Shown: piece by piece, positions 8,985 to 19,521 of the stretch
Numbering within the stretch: the first letter of the stretch is position 1
Layout of the letters: each line of letters starts with the position of its first letter
Assembly: GCA_009801015.1 (NCBI GenBank)
Contig: VHZZ01000103.1
Coordinates: 171,382-198,156, forward strand
Source: Silene noctiflora
Lineage: Eukaryota; Streptophyta; Magnoliopsida; Caryophyllales; Caryophyllaceae
Length of the DNA stretch: 26,775 bases
Direction of reading: 5' to 3'
Translations under genes and position numbers: made by a program
The notes under the pieces: generated by a model
Seen by the model: only the letters and a program-made list of their open reading frames with translations
What the model was told of the DNA's origin: nothing
Databases searched by the model: none

Positions 8985-9599
8985 TAATAAAATTTGATAA
9001 ATTATAAAAAAATACAGTTATACACCGTACAATGGTCTATTTTTGTAAAATAACCTTTTCATTTACTCGTGAAATCGTTTCACATAAAATTACGGATAAA
9101 ATTTACTCCATACTTAGTTAAATATGATTGATTTTTTTTTATTTTTTTTTTTGAGGAAAACTAAGATTTTTTTTTGGATAAAGATTAAGATATTTTAGTT
9201 AGGCAGATAGATATTTTTTATACAATTTGGTTAGTTAATTAAGATATTTAAATTAGGCAGAAAGATAATTAGGCATAACATAAACGTCATTAGTTGGTTG
9301 ATTATGGATTGTATGTTGGATTAACTAAGGCTGTCTTTATCAAAGCTTTGAAATCCTGTGGTTTGTAGGAGTTGGAGTATCAAACTTCCATGTGCCCTAA
9401 GAAAAAAATGCACCTTTTCTTGAAAATCTCAGGTTTTTTCTTAACAAGGGTCGTGGGATTTTTTTTGAACACAAATTGGAGTATTTAGTGAAAAGTCGCA
9501 ACAAACAAACAAACAAACAAACATAGTTCAGCATTCGTATTTACATACTATTTACATAATCTTACAATTAGCCTATAAATCGGTGAATTATAGTGTGAA
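8985..9599. other. intergenic, no gene seen
   Basis: AT-rich with long T runs at 9131-9150. The only clear structure is an ACAA-type tetranucleotide microsatellite at 9501-9523. No frame, promoter or transposon terminus can be supported. Confidence 0.5.
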
Positions 9600-11332
9600 A
9601 TTTTCGAAAACCATTCGTTGGTGTAGTAAAAATTTCCTTAGTATCTAAGAGTCGTGGCCGCCTTTGGATTAGAAATATCTCATTTCTTAATCAAGCTTTT
9701 CTTGCCAAACTTGATTGGAACTTGAAAGCTTCATAAATTGTTTTTAGGGATAACATTCTGAAACCTAATCCTCACTTTGATGTCAACTCTTTAAAATCTG
9801 GCTTTAATATATCTTGGAAAAGTAGAGGTCTAGAGCTTATTTTACCTAACTGAGGATGGAAAATTGGGTGTCAGTCGAAGCTTAATGTTTGAAATTGCGG
9901 ATGAATTAATGATGGACACCGGGAGTCAGAATAATTGGGAAAAATCTTCTTACCCGCCCCTCTTAAATCTAAAGATTAAATATCTATGACTCGATTCAGG
10001 AGGTTAGAATGTTAATTACATTATTGAGGTTTTTGTTGAGGAGCGGAGAACGAAAATACAGGTTATTCGTCTCTCTCTCACGATGGAACACGATTCCTTA
10101 TATTGAAAATATTCTACCTCGGGTGACTATATGGTCAAATAGGGTTATGGTGTAGCTATTTACACATACTGGGAAAGATGAGTAAAGTCAAGGATAAGAC
10201 TAGAGTCACTATCACGGTTAAGAACTTATGTAAGACCAAACATAACTTTCTCCCCCGATAAACCTTCATAGCTCCAATAGCATATGGCACATGAATATCA
10301 TCAACTAAGATTGTTTCCGTATCGGCAACCATGAAAGGTGTTAAAGTGGTTTGACTTCTTCAACGTGGTTATATGAATCGTATAGACTCAATGCTTTGCC
10401 ATCTGCCGGGACCTCAAGTCTTGAAATCTTATTATGGAGGTCCTTAGTAATTCTTTCTCTATTGAAGTTGAATTCCTAAGAAGTGGTATTGATGATGACC
10501 GGTCACTTTTGTTCTTGCACGGAAATTATTAAGACTCTGGATAATTTATTTAGAGACTGTTGTATGGTTTTAGAATTTGGTCCTCCTCTCCACTTTGAAT
10601 CAGAACTCTTAATGGTATTCATGTGAATCTGAGTGATTGGATCATCAATTGTATCAATCAATAATTTTATAAACTCAGAACCACCGTTGATTCGATGATT
10701 CAATTTCTGGCAACCTTATAAAGTATTTGGTGCCTTAGAAACAGTCTTGTTTGTCATGGTTTTGATCGTTGTTTTATTATTCAATCGCAAGTTGTGTCTT
10801 CGGCTCTCTTGACCTATCATATTACCAATACGAACAAAGATGGGAATAATATACTTTATTCTAGTTTTAAGGCAGACTTTAGAAAAAAGATTAAATCGAG
10901 TTCACCATTTATTTGATTGAAAATGGAATTTTTTGTCGTTCGATTAGAATTATGGTGGATGCATCCTGGTTGGTAATCCCCAAAGCTTCTAAAGATTGGG
11001 TGGCTGATGACTTAGATGGAGTGATGATTTATGAAGGCGATAATGATTTCTGTAATGAGTCGGCACTTCAACCATAGGTCGTGGGAATTTACGAAGTCCT
11101 TAAGTGGGCTGTCAACAGTGTTTTATCGTTTAGATGTTTCTTGAAATTGCCTACATGTCTTATATCAGATCACGTGACTTGGGGACTTTGGGATAATATA
11201 GACTATGTCTTTCCTCTTTTTTTTTTTCATTATATTTGTTTTAGTTTTATTCCGCGTACTTTGAATAATATGGCTTATAATATAACCGAAAGTGCTATGG
11301 GTTTTCCGATTGCAAAAAAAAAAAAAAAAAAA
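9600..11332 (+). pseudogene. decayed LINE (non-LTR retrotransposon) 3' part
   Basis: Reading across frames gives the C-terminal half of a plant LINE ORF2: SKSRGRLWIRNISFLNQAFL from about 9645, then NISWKSRGLELILPN-stop-GWKIG, the zinc-knuckle region, and a RNase H domain. The RNase H shows DASW (10958), NESAL (11055) and ISDH (11163) as the likely acidic catalytic positions, then FIPRTLNNMAYNI before the end. A 19-nt A run (11314-11332) is the poly-A tail. Stops and frameshifts throughout make it dead. The 5' end is truncated and its boundary is not defined; no target duplication was found. Confidence 0.85.
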
Positions 11333-11628
11333 GGAATGTCCCAAGAAGTGACACCTCACTAACTAGTGACAAAATGTAGGAGGCAATTAAAAAGACACCA
11401 ACATTTGTGGAAACAAGACTAAAAGCATAACGAAAGTAAACACAAAGTTGTAAAACAAATTCCAACCAAACTACGAGTAGATTTTTCAGTAATTGCTAAA
11501 ATTATGTAAGAATAACACCTAATATTATTAAGGACGTCATATGTGTGACCTAATCAACGTGATGCCAATTAACACACTTCGTTCAACAACTAAACCATGT
11601 GCCTATGCACTATGCCACTATGGATCCC

Positions 11629-11687
11629 AAATTTACTAATTTTTTTTTTTTTTTTTTTTTTTTTGTCAGAAACAAATTTACTAATTT
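11629..11687 (-). mobile_element. ultra-short retro-insertion (poly-A tail only) with 14-bp target duplication
   Basis: AAATTTACTAATTT occurs at 11629-11642 and 11674-11687. Between the copies are 22 T and GTCAGAAAC. On the minus strand this reads GTTTCTGAC followed by A22, the signature of a target-primed insertion whose cDNA stopped after a few bases. A LINE or SINE is the likely source. Confidence 0.8.
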
Positions 11688-11920
11688 GAGCACACAATAT
11701 TGTATAGAAAAAAATCAATATTCACTGTTCATGATTATAGAACTTTACCTTTTTTTAAAAAAAAATTAACGATTTTAAAGGATGATGTTTGTTAATCAAC
11801 CTTAAATTGTTTTGGAATTAAGATATTGGATACCTTAAGATGGGGTATCCGTTTTAGTTATAAAACGGGTTAATCAGATTTACATAGATGGGACAAAGTT
11901 TTCTTCTTCACTAAATATTA

Positions 11921-12313
11921 CTCTTTATGTCCCGGTCATTTGTTTAACTACTCCCTCATATTCTAGATAAACTTCCTCTTTCATTTTGACACAAAGATTA
12001 AAGAAACACACTACTTCTACCATATAATTAAATTTGGACCACACAAACACACTACCCCACCATACAATTAAATTTATACCACACAAACACTTACCAAAAA
12101 TAGAAATAGGGAAAATATTGTGAATAGACGGAAAATGAAATAAGGAGGGTTATTCAGAATATGAAGGAGTATTTCATTTTAAGGTATCTCATCCATTTTT
12201 TTATCTTTCTATATTTGAAAATGTTTTAAAAAGAGTAAATTAATCATCTAATTGCATCATTGTCTACTTGTTATCCATTAACTATAGTAAACAAGTGATT
12301 GGGACAGATGGAG
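11921..12313. mobile_element. Stowaway MITE, interrupted by a second MITE
   Basis: The left end CTCTTTATGTCCCGGTCATT pairs with the right end ending ACAAGTGATTGGGACAGATG-GAG, both flanked by TA (11919-11920, 12314-12315). It belongs to the same GTCCCGGTCATTTGTT family as 4305-4512 but is more diverged. Without the nested element it would be about 172 bp. Confidence 0.75.
11951..12169. mobile_element. nested Stowaway MITE, 219 bp
   Basis: The ends CTCCCTCATATTCTAGATAA and TTATTCAGAATATGAAGGAG are inverted, with TA on both sides (11949-11950, 12170-12171). It sits inside the left end of the older MITE 11921-12313, so it inserted later. An internal repeat of about 50 bp (ACCATA-CAATTAAATTT-ACCACACAAACAC) occurs twice. 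Confidence 0.8.
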
Positions 12314-12587
12314 TATTCTTTTATCTTCATCCATGCAAGTGGGTAATATCTCCGTCTTAAACAATAATTTATGATTGTAAATGTTGGCAAGTTTAAAACC
12401 GTTTTACATATTTCTTATTATAAAACCAAGGGATAATTTACCTTAATCACCCTCCTAAAATAACTTTATGAAATACTAATCACCATTATCCTTAATAGGT
12501 GCATAAAAGTCTCCTATAAATAGTTTTCCTACGTTTATTGTAAAACCGTTTTATAAGAGACTTACTCGTAAATGTTGTATTTATATC

Positions 12588-12776
12588 TTGAAACAGAATG
12601 GGCCGGCATATTGGGCCTATCATTTTAACCATAAATGTCTTTGTCCAAACCAATTTGGGCCAGATGTATTAAGTTGTAACAATTGGATTCTACTGTGTCG
12701 TAGGCCTAAGGCTAAAGTGGCTGTTGGTAGCCCCATAACAAACGGGCCGGAATATTGGGCTTTCTTGGCCCATTAG
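12588..12776. promoter_or_regulatory. cluster of GGGCC/TGGGCC motifs
   Basis: Five or more copies of GGGCC/TTGGGC occur in 190 bp, including the paired phrases GGGCCGGCATATTGGGCC and GGGCCGGAATATTGGGCT. Such TCP/site-II motifs mark plant promoters. No downstream gene follows; a Helitron starts 27 bp later and may have cut off the gene. The 62-codon frame across it has no recognisable domain. Confidence 0.35.
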
Positions 12777-12802
12777 ATATCCGCAATTCTTCTAATTAAT
12801 CA

Positions 12803-14158
12803 CTAGTATAAAACCCGCGTCACTGCGCGGTATATGTAGAGATTTTATTTTTGAGAGTATTATTTAAATCGTCACTTTATTAGTATTTAATATTTTGCTC
12901 CATTTTATTTTGATATAAAAAAAAATTGAAATGGAAAACTAATCAAAGAGAATTGAGTAAGGTTATGAAATGTGTATTTTTATAAACGTACTTTTTTTTA
13001 CCATAAAATTACGGATTTCATTTTAAAATTTTCTCCAATTTTTTTAATAATTTTTTTTTGTTACGAACCTAATAGTAAGTATGTGTTAAGTTATTTTCTA
13101 AAGTAATCATTATTGCATTGTGAAAAATTTAGCAACATATAGTCTATAGTTTAATACTAATTTTATTTTATTATAATGGAAAAAATTATAATTTTAAATT
13201 TAATTAAAATATTAGATTATAATTATAATTATAATAAGAATATATTTTATGAAAAAAGATAATAGCTTATTAAAATGAAGTTTTATTTGTTTCCTTTAAT
13301 AAATTGGATACATTTTAAAGGGAAAACTAAGAGAAATTTTATTCTCTTAGTAGTAAAGGAGCTTTAATGATAAAATTTATGATTATTAGAATCAAGTTGA
13401 TGTTAATTAGCAATTTAGTTTGGAATTTAATATTTATGATCATTTATTAGTAAAGATAGTTTTTTTAAGGACATAATTTTTTTTTATATATGGTATGTAA
13501 ATAAAATAAAAAGAGGATTAAAGTGAGATCAATTATTAAGAGTAGGGTTCATTTATTAGAAGATGAATATATAAGCGGGAAACTTGAGCTGGAAAATTTA
13601 GAGTTGTGTTATTCTTTTAGTATGGAGGGGATTGTGTATTGGATTGGATAATAATCTCGGTAGAGGATATTGTATAGTGTATATAAAGTTGCGATTTTAT
13701 TGTTCATTGTATAGTGTATATAAAGTTGCGATTTTCTGTGTATATTTATTATTGCTAAAAAAAGATTGATCGCAATTATTTGACGGATATATTAATCGAG
13801 TACAATATTTTAGAAGATAATATTTTAGAAATAAATATTCCATATGGGATATGAGATATGGGATTGACGTCAATTTATAGAATATTAATCACCTATAGTA
13901 GTTAATATAGTAGTTAATGACGTAGAAGATTATTAATCACCAGAAATATTCCATATGGAATATCGCAGTTGAGTACAATTGACTATTGACGACAATATAT
14001 TAATTATATTAATTATTATTAATTATTAATTATTATATATTAATTAGTGTTAGAATATAAGGGAATATTTAGAAGGGAATATTCTATTTGGGGAGACAGT
14101 GAGCGGAAAATGTGAACGGGAAAAACACAAGTGTGTTAATCTTTTAGTATATAGGGGA
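12803..14158 (-). mobile_element. non-autonomous Helitron
   Basis: On the minus strand it starts A|TCCCCTATATACTAAAAG (14158 downward). It ends with the hairpin CCGCG-CAGTGA-CGCGG (12815-12830), then GTTTTATA and CTAG|T (12803). These are the canonical Helitron 5' TC, 3' hairpin plus CTRR, and A|T insertion site. No RepHel frame is present, so it depends on an autonomous partner. A second 5'-like terminus lies inside at 13631. Confidence 0.85.
13670..13735. repeat. 37-bp tandem duplication inside the Helitron
   Basis: TTGTATAGTGTATATAAAGT starts at 13670 and again at 13707; the shared segment is 29 nt. It lies in the part beyond the internal 5'-like terminus at 13631. Confidence 0.85.
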
Positions 14159-14455
14159 TTGATATCCGTAGACTTTCTCCATCTTGGGCTCTTGGCCTAG
14201 GTCTTAAAAAATCCAAATTGCGAAAGGTCTCAAGATAAGTTTATTGTGAGATTATTTCATATATGTTAAATTTAAATTGTTGTATAACACGGGATTTTTT
14301 ACGAGACTATCTCATTATTTTAAATTTTATTTTGATAACTTGATATTTTATAATTGAACCGACAAATTTAAATAGGTTGATCATCAATCGCCATGATAAA
14401 GTATCAAGTTGTTAAAATAAAATTGCAAGATTGCATCACAGATTGTTTGATTAAA

Positions 14456-14566
14456 ACATTGACGGATTTATTTACTAAAGCTCTCCGCATACAACAATTT
14501 ATTTATTTTTATTTTTTTTCTCCGCAATATTAGGACATTCTTGATTTGATGATCGCTCCAGCTTAA
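14456..14566 (+). pseudogene. Copia retrotransposon RNase H C-terminal scrap
   Basis: Translation from 14456 gives TLTDLFTKALRIQQFIYF, matching the conserved ADxFTKAL-QF segment near the end of Copia polyproteins. After an AT-rich insertion/frameshift, 14537-14566 reads ILDLMIAPA-stop, the usual Copia C-terminus. AAGGAAGG just after resembles a polypurine tract. No LTR could be delimited; the fragment is dead. Confidence 0.75.
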
Positions 14567-15132
14567 GGAAGGTATTTGAAAATATTTACCTTTTTATGTA
14601 TTCTGGACCTATGCCTTGACGAGTTTGAAAATTATGTAACTATATAAATCAAGTTTATCACTCAAAACTCCAGTCTTGGTCATTTATTTAACTATTTTAA
14701 TTTGGAGTATATTGTTTAATTGTTTATCTTTCTATTTTATGAAATCTTTGATGGACAATTTGATCATTTACAAACGGGGACTGCTTTTTGTCGCCCGAGT
14801 TTTACTAATATCGCCCAAATTATAACATAAAATTTCTGATTCTAACCCTCCCCATCTCTATTTCTTCTCTATTTGTTATTGCAAAACTATTTCATGTTTT
14901 AAAATCCATAAATGTAACTATATAATTATAAATTCTATCAATCATGAGAAGCGATAATCTATACGCGGAAAATGAGGTAATTCAATCGCACTTGATTCGT
15001 AGATCGATTTATTGAATTCCTTCACTCCATTCATTTTGTTACCATAACAAGTTATTGTATTCGCGTTAATCTTACCTAATTCGAAATCATACTGTAAAAT
15101 GTAATTATCGATATTTCGTATCCGATTAACGG

Positions 15133-15530
15133 CATGGGCGGATCTGGGGGAGGGAAAGGGAGGGCGCCATCACGCGGCCCAAGAAATTCAGTTATATGTA
15201 CAAGTCAGTACCCTTTGTATGCAATGTAATGATAGTGGTCTAGTGGTAAGTTATTCAATGTAATGTTAGTGCTGTATTGGTAAGTTTAGGGGATTGATAA
15301 CTTATAGACCCGAGTTCGATTCTCACAAACAACATTATTTTGCTTTTTCGTCTTATTAGCTCTAAAAATAGCAAAAATTTTGCATAGATGACTTGAGGTG
15401 TAATTTTATTTGCACGTTTTTTCATTACTTATTATATCTATGTAAAATTTATATTTAATTTTAGTTATATCGGAATTATGGTTAAAAAATTTTGTGCCCT
15501 CCCAAGCCAAAATTCCTTGATCCTCCCATG
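15133..15530. mobile_element. hAT-like MITE, 398 bp
   Basis: The ends CATGGGCGGATCTGGGG and, in reverse complement, CATGGGAGGATCAAGG are inverted. ATTAACGG (15125-15132) and ATTGACGG (15531-15538) flank the element, an 8-bp target duplication with one mismatch, typical of hAT. It is inserted inside the larger TIR element. It carries tRNA-like A and B box words (15236-15248, 15312-15324). Confidence 0.7.
15236..15324 (+). promoter_or_regulatory. tRNA-like pol III A and B box words inside the hAT MITE
   Basis: TGGTCTAGTGGTA (A-box-like) at 15236 and GAGTTCGATTCTC (B-box-like) at 15312 resemble an internal RNA polymerase III promoter. The A-box region is duplicated with a 34-bp period (AATGTAAT at 15223 and 15257). 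It cannot fold into an intact tRNA. It could be a captured SINE head. Confidence 0.45.
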
Positions 15531-15601
15531 ATTGACGGTATGGACTTGGGGTCGAAGGAGGATGTTCATAAGCTATGGTTTAAGAAAGGGCGCGAGACAG
15601 A

Positions 15602-15795
15602 GGGGTCGTGTACAGTGCGCAAGTCGACTATGTCCGTGTCATGTACAATAGACGAACCCACAGGGGACTGATCGTACAGTGCACAAGACCACCATGGCGG
15701 TATCGTGTATTGTATATGAAATCACCATGGAATGGTCGTGTGAAGCGCTTGAGACCTCCATGGGATTGTCGTCTCTTTTACACGAAGGTCGAAAC
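15602..15795. repeat. degenerate ~65-bp minisatellite
   Basis: Three imperfect units begin near TCGTGTACAGTGCGCAAG (15606), TCGTACAGTGCACAAG (15672) and TCGTGTGAAGCGCTTGAG (15736). The block is markedly GC-richer than its surroundings. A 65-codon frame reads through it with repeated RPPW motifs, but the coding potential is unproven. Confidence 0.7.
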
Positions 15796-16281
15796 CATCG
15801 CGTAGCTCATTTCTCGCGCAGAATATTTTAATCATAATCCATTATCAGATCATGATCTGTCATTCATGTCCAATTGTTTAGTTAATTTTAGTGCATTAAT
15901 CCTTAGAGGCCTTTATCATTTAATTACTTCATTCCTCCTCTTGTTCGTCTGACTTCAGCTATATTATTCCAATTATTATCCAATTTTTTGGTGCATAATG
16001 CCAAAATTTTAATCAATCTACCATAATATGGCATAAATTACTAACTACTATAAGTCAACTAAATGAATGTCAATTTAAAGAGCAAAATTGTTTAAGATGA
16101 AGATGTATGAATGTTAGAAGAAAATAACTAAAGGGTAATTTTGTCATTTACTCGGGCAAAACTAGAAATTTATGGGCGATAAAAAAAAGTGAATATTTAT
16201 CCTATATATTTATATAAGTTAATATTTAACCCGTTTTTAAATAAGACCAAGTGAACCCACAAAGATTCAGTTCTTTGCTAA

Positions 16282-16666
16282 GACCATTCCCAAGCAAGGT
16301 CACCAACTGGGTCGTGACCTTGTTGGGTCGTGCTAATGACTCATTAAACAAGGATTAAGAAGACGATTTTGGTGACCTTGAATAACTCAGGGTCAATTTG
16401 TGACCTTGAGTTGAGATTTGGTGACCTTGAGTTGAGGTTGGTGACCCAACACATGTCATCCTCTCATTTGTTAGTAATTAATAATTGAAAAAGTAGGAGA
16501 GTTTTTGGTGGGGTAAAGAATGTGGAAAGTGAAAAATGATTGGGTTGGTGACCTAGGTCGTGACCTTTTGCTTGGGAGGGTGAAAGTGGGTCAAGATAAA
16601 TAAGGTGGGATTAAAGGCTAAAACGTTGGTGACCCAATTAGCGTGACCTTCTGATTGGGGATGGTT
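16282..16666. mobile_element. PIF/Harbinger-like MITE, copy 1 (385 bp)
   Basis: The ends GACCATTCCCAAGCAAGGTC and, in reverse complement, AACCATCCCCAATCAGAAGG are inverted, and TAA flanks both sides (16279-16281, 16667-16669). The interior is built from many GTGACC/GGTCAC words, including the direct repeat GTGACCTTGAGTTGAG. Copy 2 is at 17915-18283. Confidence 0.7.
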
Positions 16667-17126
16667 TAAGAGAGAACAATAATGTACAATAAACTTGATT
16701 TCAAAATGTGGTGATATTTGAAAATGATGATAAGAGTAGGTAGAAATGTAGAATTAGTGATGAGTTTAAGTTGATGATAAGACTGAAAAAAGTTGGAGCA
16801 TATTTCAGGAATCTTCAAAAAACAGCCACCTACTTGAAACTTGGAGGGGTTTTAATCTTCAGCTTTTTACTTTGACTTTCTCTTTAATATGTTCCTGCCA
16901 TCCAGCTGCTTATATTTTGTCAGAAATTATTTGTGTTTTTGTGTGTCTACTTTACCCCTTTCCTTAGTTGTAACACAATTAATCCATCATCTTCATGTTT
17001 AGTTTTGGCATGCCAAGTAGGTATATCAATTTCTGTGCTACGTCACTTGATCGGCTGAATATGTCATGTCACATTGCGGCATTCTATCCGAATTCCGGTG
17101 TCACCTACTCACCTCGCGGTTAGAGG

Positions 17127-17758
17127 TAGAGGTGGACATTGGGCCGGATTGGTGCAGGTTGGGTGGACATTAGGCCGGGTTGGTGGGGGAGTGAGCCCCT
17201 AGCTTGCGGGGCAGGCCGAGCTAGGGTGTAATGACCCTGAATAGGCCCAGATAGATATGGAGATTGGTGGGCCCTGGGGGCCGAGGTTTTGCGGGCCGGG
17301 CTACATCTTTCATAGCCCAGGACTGGTCTGGTTGGGGAGGTAGGTTGTGTTAGCGGGTTATAGAAAATTGGGACCGAATGACAAAAGAGGTAAATGAGGT
17401 TGGATTACCCTAGCCTTGGACCAACGCTACAAAAGGAGGTAAACCAGTCTGGATTACCCATAACTATAAGTATTTTTTTCCCAGGCTCATGATCAGCTGA
17501 TCAGAGTTAGGCTGGAGAAGGTAAATCAGGCTAACTTCACTCAAATGTAGCCCGAACCCGACCCATAACTATAAATATTTTTTTCCCAGGCTTATGATCA
17601 GCTAATCAAAGTTAGGCTGGAGGAGTCTAGCACAAAGCTAGCCTAGGTGTATGCACAGACTAGCTAGGCTTGGCTGTTCATGCGGGTTGATGAGTTGTCA
17701 TTTTTCAACCACAAGGCTGGAAGGGTTATGTCGGGCAGAGCTAACCTGTCCACCTCTA
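17127..17758. mobile_element. GC-rich hAT-like element
   Basis: TAGAGGTGGACA at 17127-17138 is repeated in reverse complement at 17747-17758 (TGTCCACCTCTA). TAGAGGTGG termini followed by GGGCCGGG-rich sequence are familiar from plant hAT elements. The interior is GC-rich with GGCCGGGC words. A clear 8-bp target duplication is not visible. No transposase is present. Confidence 0.5.
17456..17622. repeat. 105-bp-period direct duplication
   Basis: ACCCATAACTATAAGTATTT (17456) recurs as ACCCATAACTATAAATATTT (17561), continuing through CCCAGGCT-ATGATCAGCT and GTTAGGCTGGAG. It lies inside the GC-rich hAT-like element. Confidence 0.85.
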
Positions 17759-17914
17759 GCTACGATGTAATCAATAATCATTTTATTAGAGTCCGACATG
17801 AGCAGCGTTAGACCTTCAGTCGTTATACCTATTAAAACTCGAAAAAAAATCAAAAATCTTAACTAAAATTTTCAAAAAAATTAACGGAGCGTTGTTTTCC
17901 CCCTAGATTGCTAA

Positions 17915-18283
17915 GACCATCCCTAAGCAAGGTCAATAGCTAGGTTATGACCTTGCTTGGTCACCTTAATTACACAATTAGGAGGGATTAATATGTGACC
18001 AATGGAGGTCAATTTGTGACCAAGGTTGAAACAAATTGACCTCCTTATTGACCTACTATGTGTCAAAATGTTATTGGTTAAAAGAATTAATCACATTGAA
18101 ATAAATGAAACAAGTGTAGTGGTAGAGAAAAGTGAAGTAGAGAATGTGGGAAATGATTGGGTTGGTGACCTAGGTCGCGACCTTCTGCTTGGGATGGTGA
18201 AAGTAGGTCAAGATAAATATATTGAGATTAAGAGTAAAATCGGGTCGCGACCTAATTAGCGCGACCTTTGCTTGGGGATTGGT
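17915..18283. mobile_element. PIF/Harbinger-like MITE, copy 2 (369 bp)
   Basis: The ends GACCATCCCTAAGCAAGGTC and, in reverse complement, ACCAATCCCCAAGCAAAGGT are inverted, with TAA on both sides (17912-17914, 18284-18286). The interior shares GATTGGGTTGGTGACCTAGG with copy 1. The open frame at 18026-18259 is a by-product. Confidence 0.7.
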
Positions 18284-19521
18284 TAATGGTGACATAGAGC
18301 TCACATCATTTTCAGTAAGTATCATTATTTTTTTAAACTTTTATTGTATAGGAAGCAACAACTAAAATGCATATACTTTGATGGAGTGGTGTGACTTATT
18401 CTCTTTATGTGATTCCAGAGACCATTTTTTTCTTTTCATCTAAAATTCACGCTTTTAGCTTTATAACAAACAACAACATCTTCTTCATCAAGTCCCTACA
18501 GAATAAATAAATTATTGATCATCAAACCTCTTTCACCTTTAATTTGCTTATACCATCGGACTTCTTATATATTCACCTAAGGGACCTTTATCTACAAACC
18601 TACTTAAGAATAACTACTAGCCTCTTTCGGCATCATCCTTGAATCAACTTTGCTGCAGACTGCGTAAACCCCCAGGTATACGAGATAGCATATAAACCAC
18701 GTATATAAATAACTATAATAAGAAAGCACAACTCACAAGATTGCTCAAGTCGTAAATAACTTTTTCTATGTAACGAAGTGAATTTATGTTAAATGGAAAT
18801 ATGTCATTGTCTAAAAAATTATATTATAAGAAAGATAGAGCTAAGGGAATATTTATATTTATATATGATAATTTTATTTTTTTATATAAAATAAAAGTAA
18901 TAGAAGTGTTAATAAGTACAGCTGGAAATTAAAGAGAAATGCACATGAAATGAAACTTTTTCTTTGCTTGTATTCCAAAATTAGGGCCACATTTTGCGAA
19001 AACAACAGGATTCTGAATATATTCCTTACTTCAATCTCCATCATCTTTGTCATTTAATTTGGGTTGAATCATTTTTTGTGATATGACAACATGGTATCCT
19101 ACGCTATCATGCATGCATGCATTATTTTAGGGATTCAATATGATAATTTACGGTCCAAAAATAATACAAACAATAATCGAGGTTGAGTTAGTCGTGTATA
19201 TTTTAGGCATGGGTGTAATACATAAATGTGACTCATTCTATCACATGTAAATATACTACTATCCTTAATTGACACTCTTATATGAAAGGAGCGGGCCGAG
19301 TCTGTTTAACCGATGGATAAAATCCGAAATAAAATGGATGAAATTCGAGTAAGGAGTGAAGTAGATGGCGGATAAGTGGGGAGCAGATAAAAGCTTATTT
19401 AACTAGAACTGATCTTAAAATAAAATGATATAAACTATACTTGTATTATAGAAAATAGAAAAATATTTTGTTGCCCTAAAGTTGCATGTGATAATTAATT
19501 TTGTGACGTGATGTTAGAAAG

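Larger units (their letters stand above)
14781..16192. mobile_element. large TIR element with TCGCCC termini (about 1.4 kb)
   Basis: The left end has TCGCCC-14 nt-TCGCCC at 14791-14816. Read in reverse complement, the right end (about 16150-16190) has TCGCCC-15 nt-TGCCC, each after a T run. The spacer in the left copy (GTTTTACTAATA) resembles that at the right edge of this window (26741-26775). It encloses a hAT-like MITE and a minisatellite. No transposase frame and no confident target duplication, so class assignment is open. Confidence 0.45.

Noticed and set aside
9600..11332. Functional LINE reverse transcriptase gene
   Set aside because: Multiple stops and frameshifts, and the catalytic reverse-transcriptase core is missing; only the C-terminal part and RNase H remnants remain.
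12588..12776. 62-codon frame with repeated NGP-YWA phrases
   Set aside because: The phrases come from the duplicated GGGCCGG-ATATTGGGC nucleotide motif; nothing indicates a protein family.
15223..15330. Possible tRNA gene
   Set aside because: Only A- and B-box-like words are present; acceptor, anticodon and T stems do not pair, and the A-box region is duplicated.
18026..18259. 77-codon frame
   Set aside because: It is wholly within the PIF/Harbinger-like MITE copy 2 and has no counterpart frame in copy 1.
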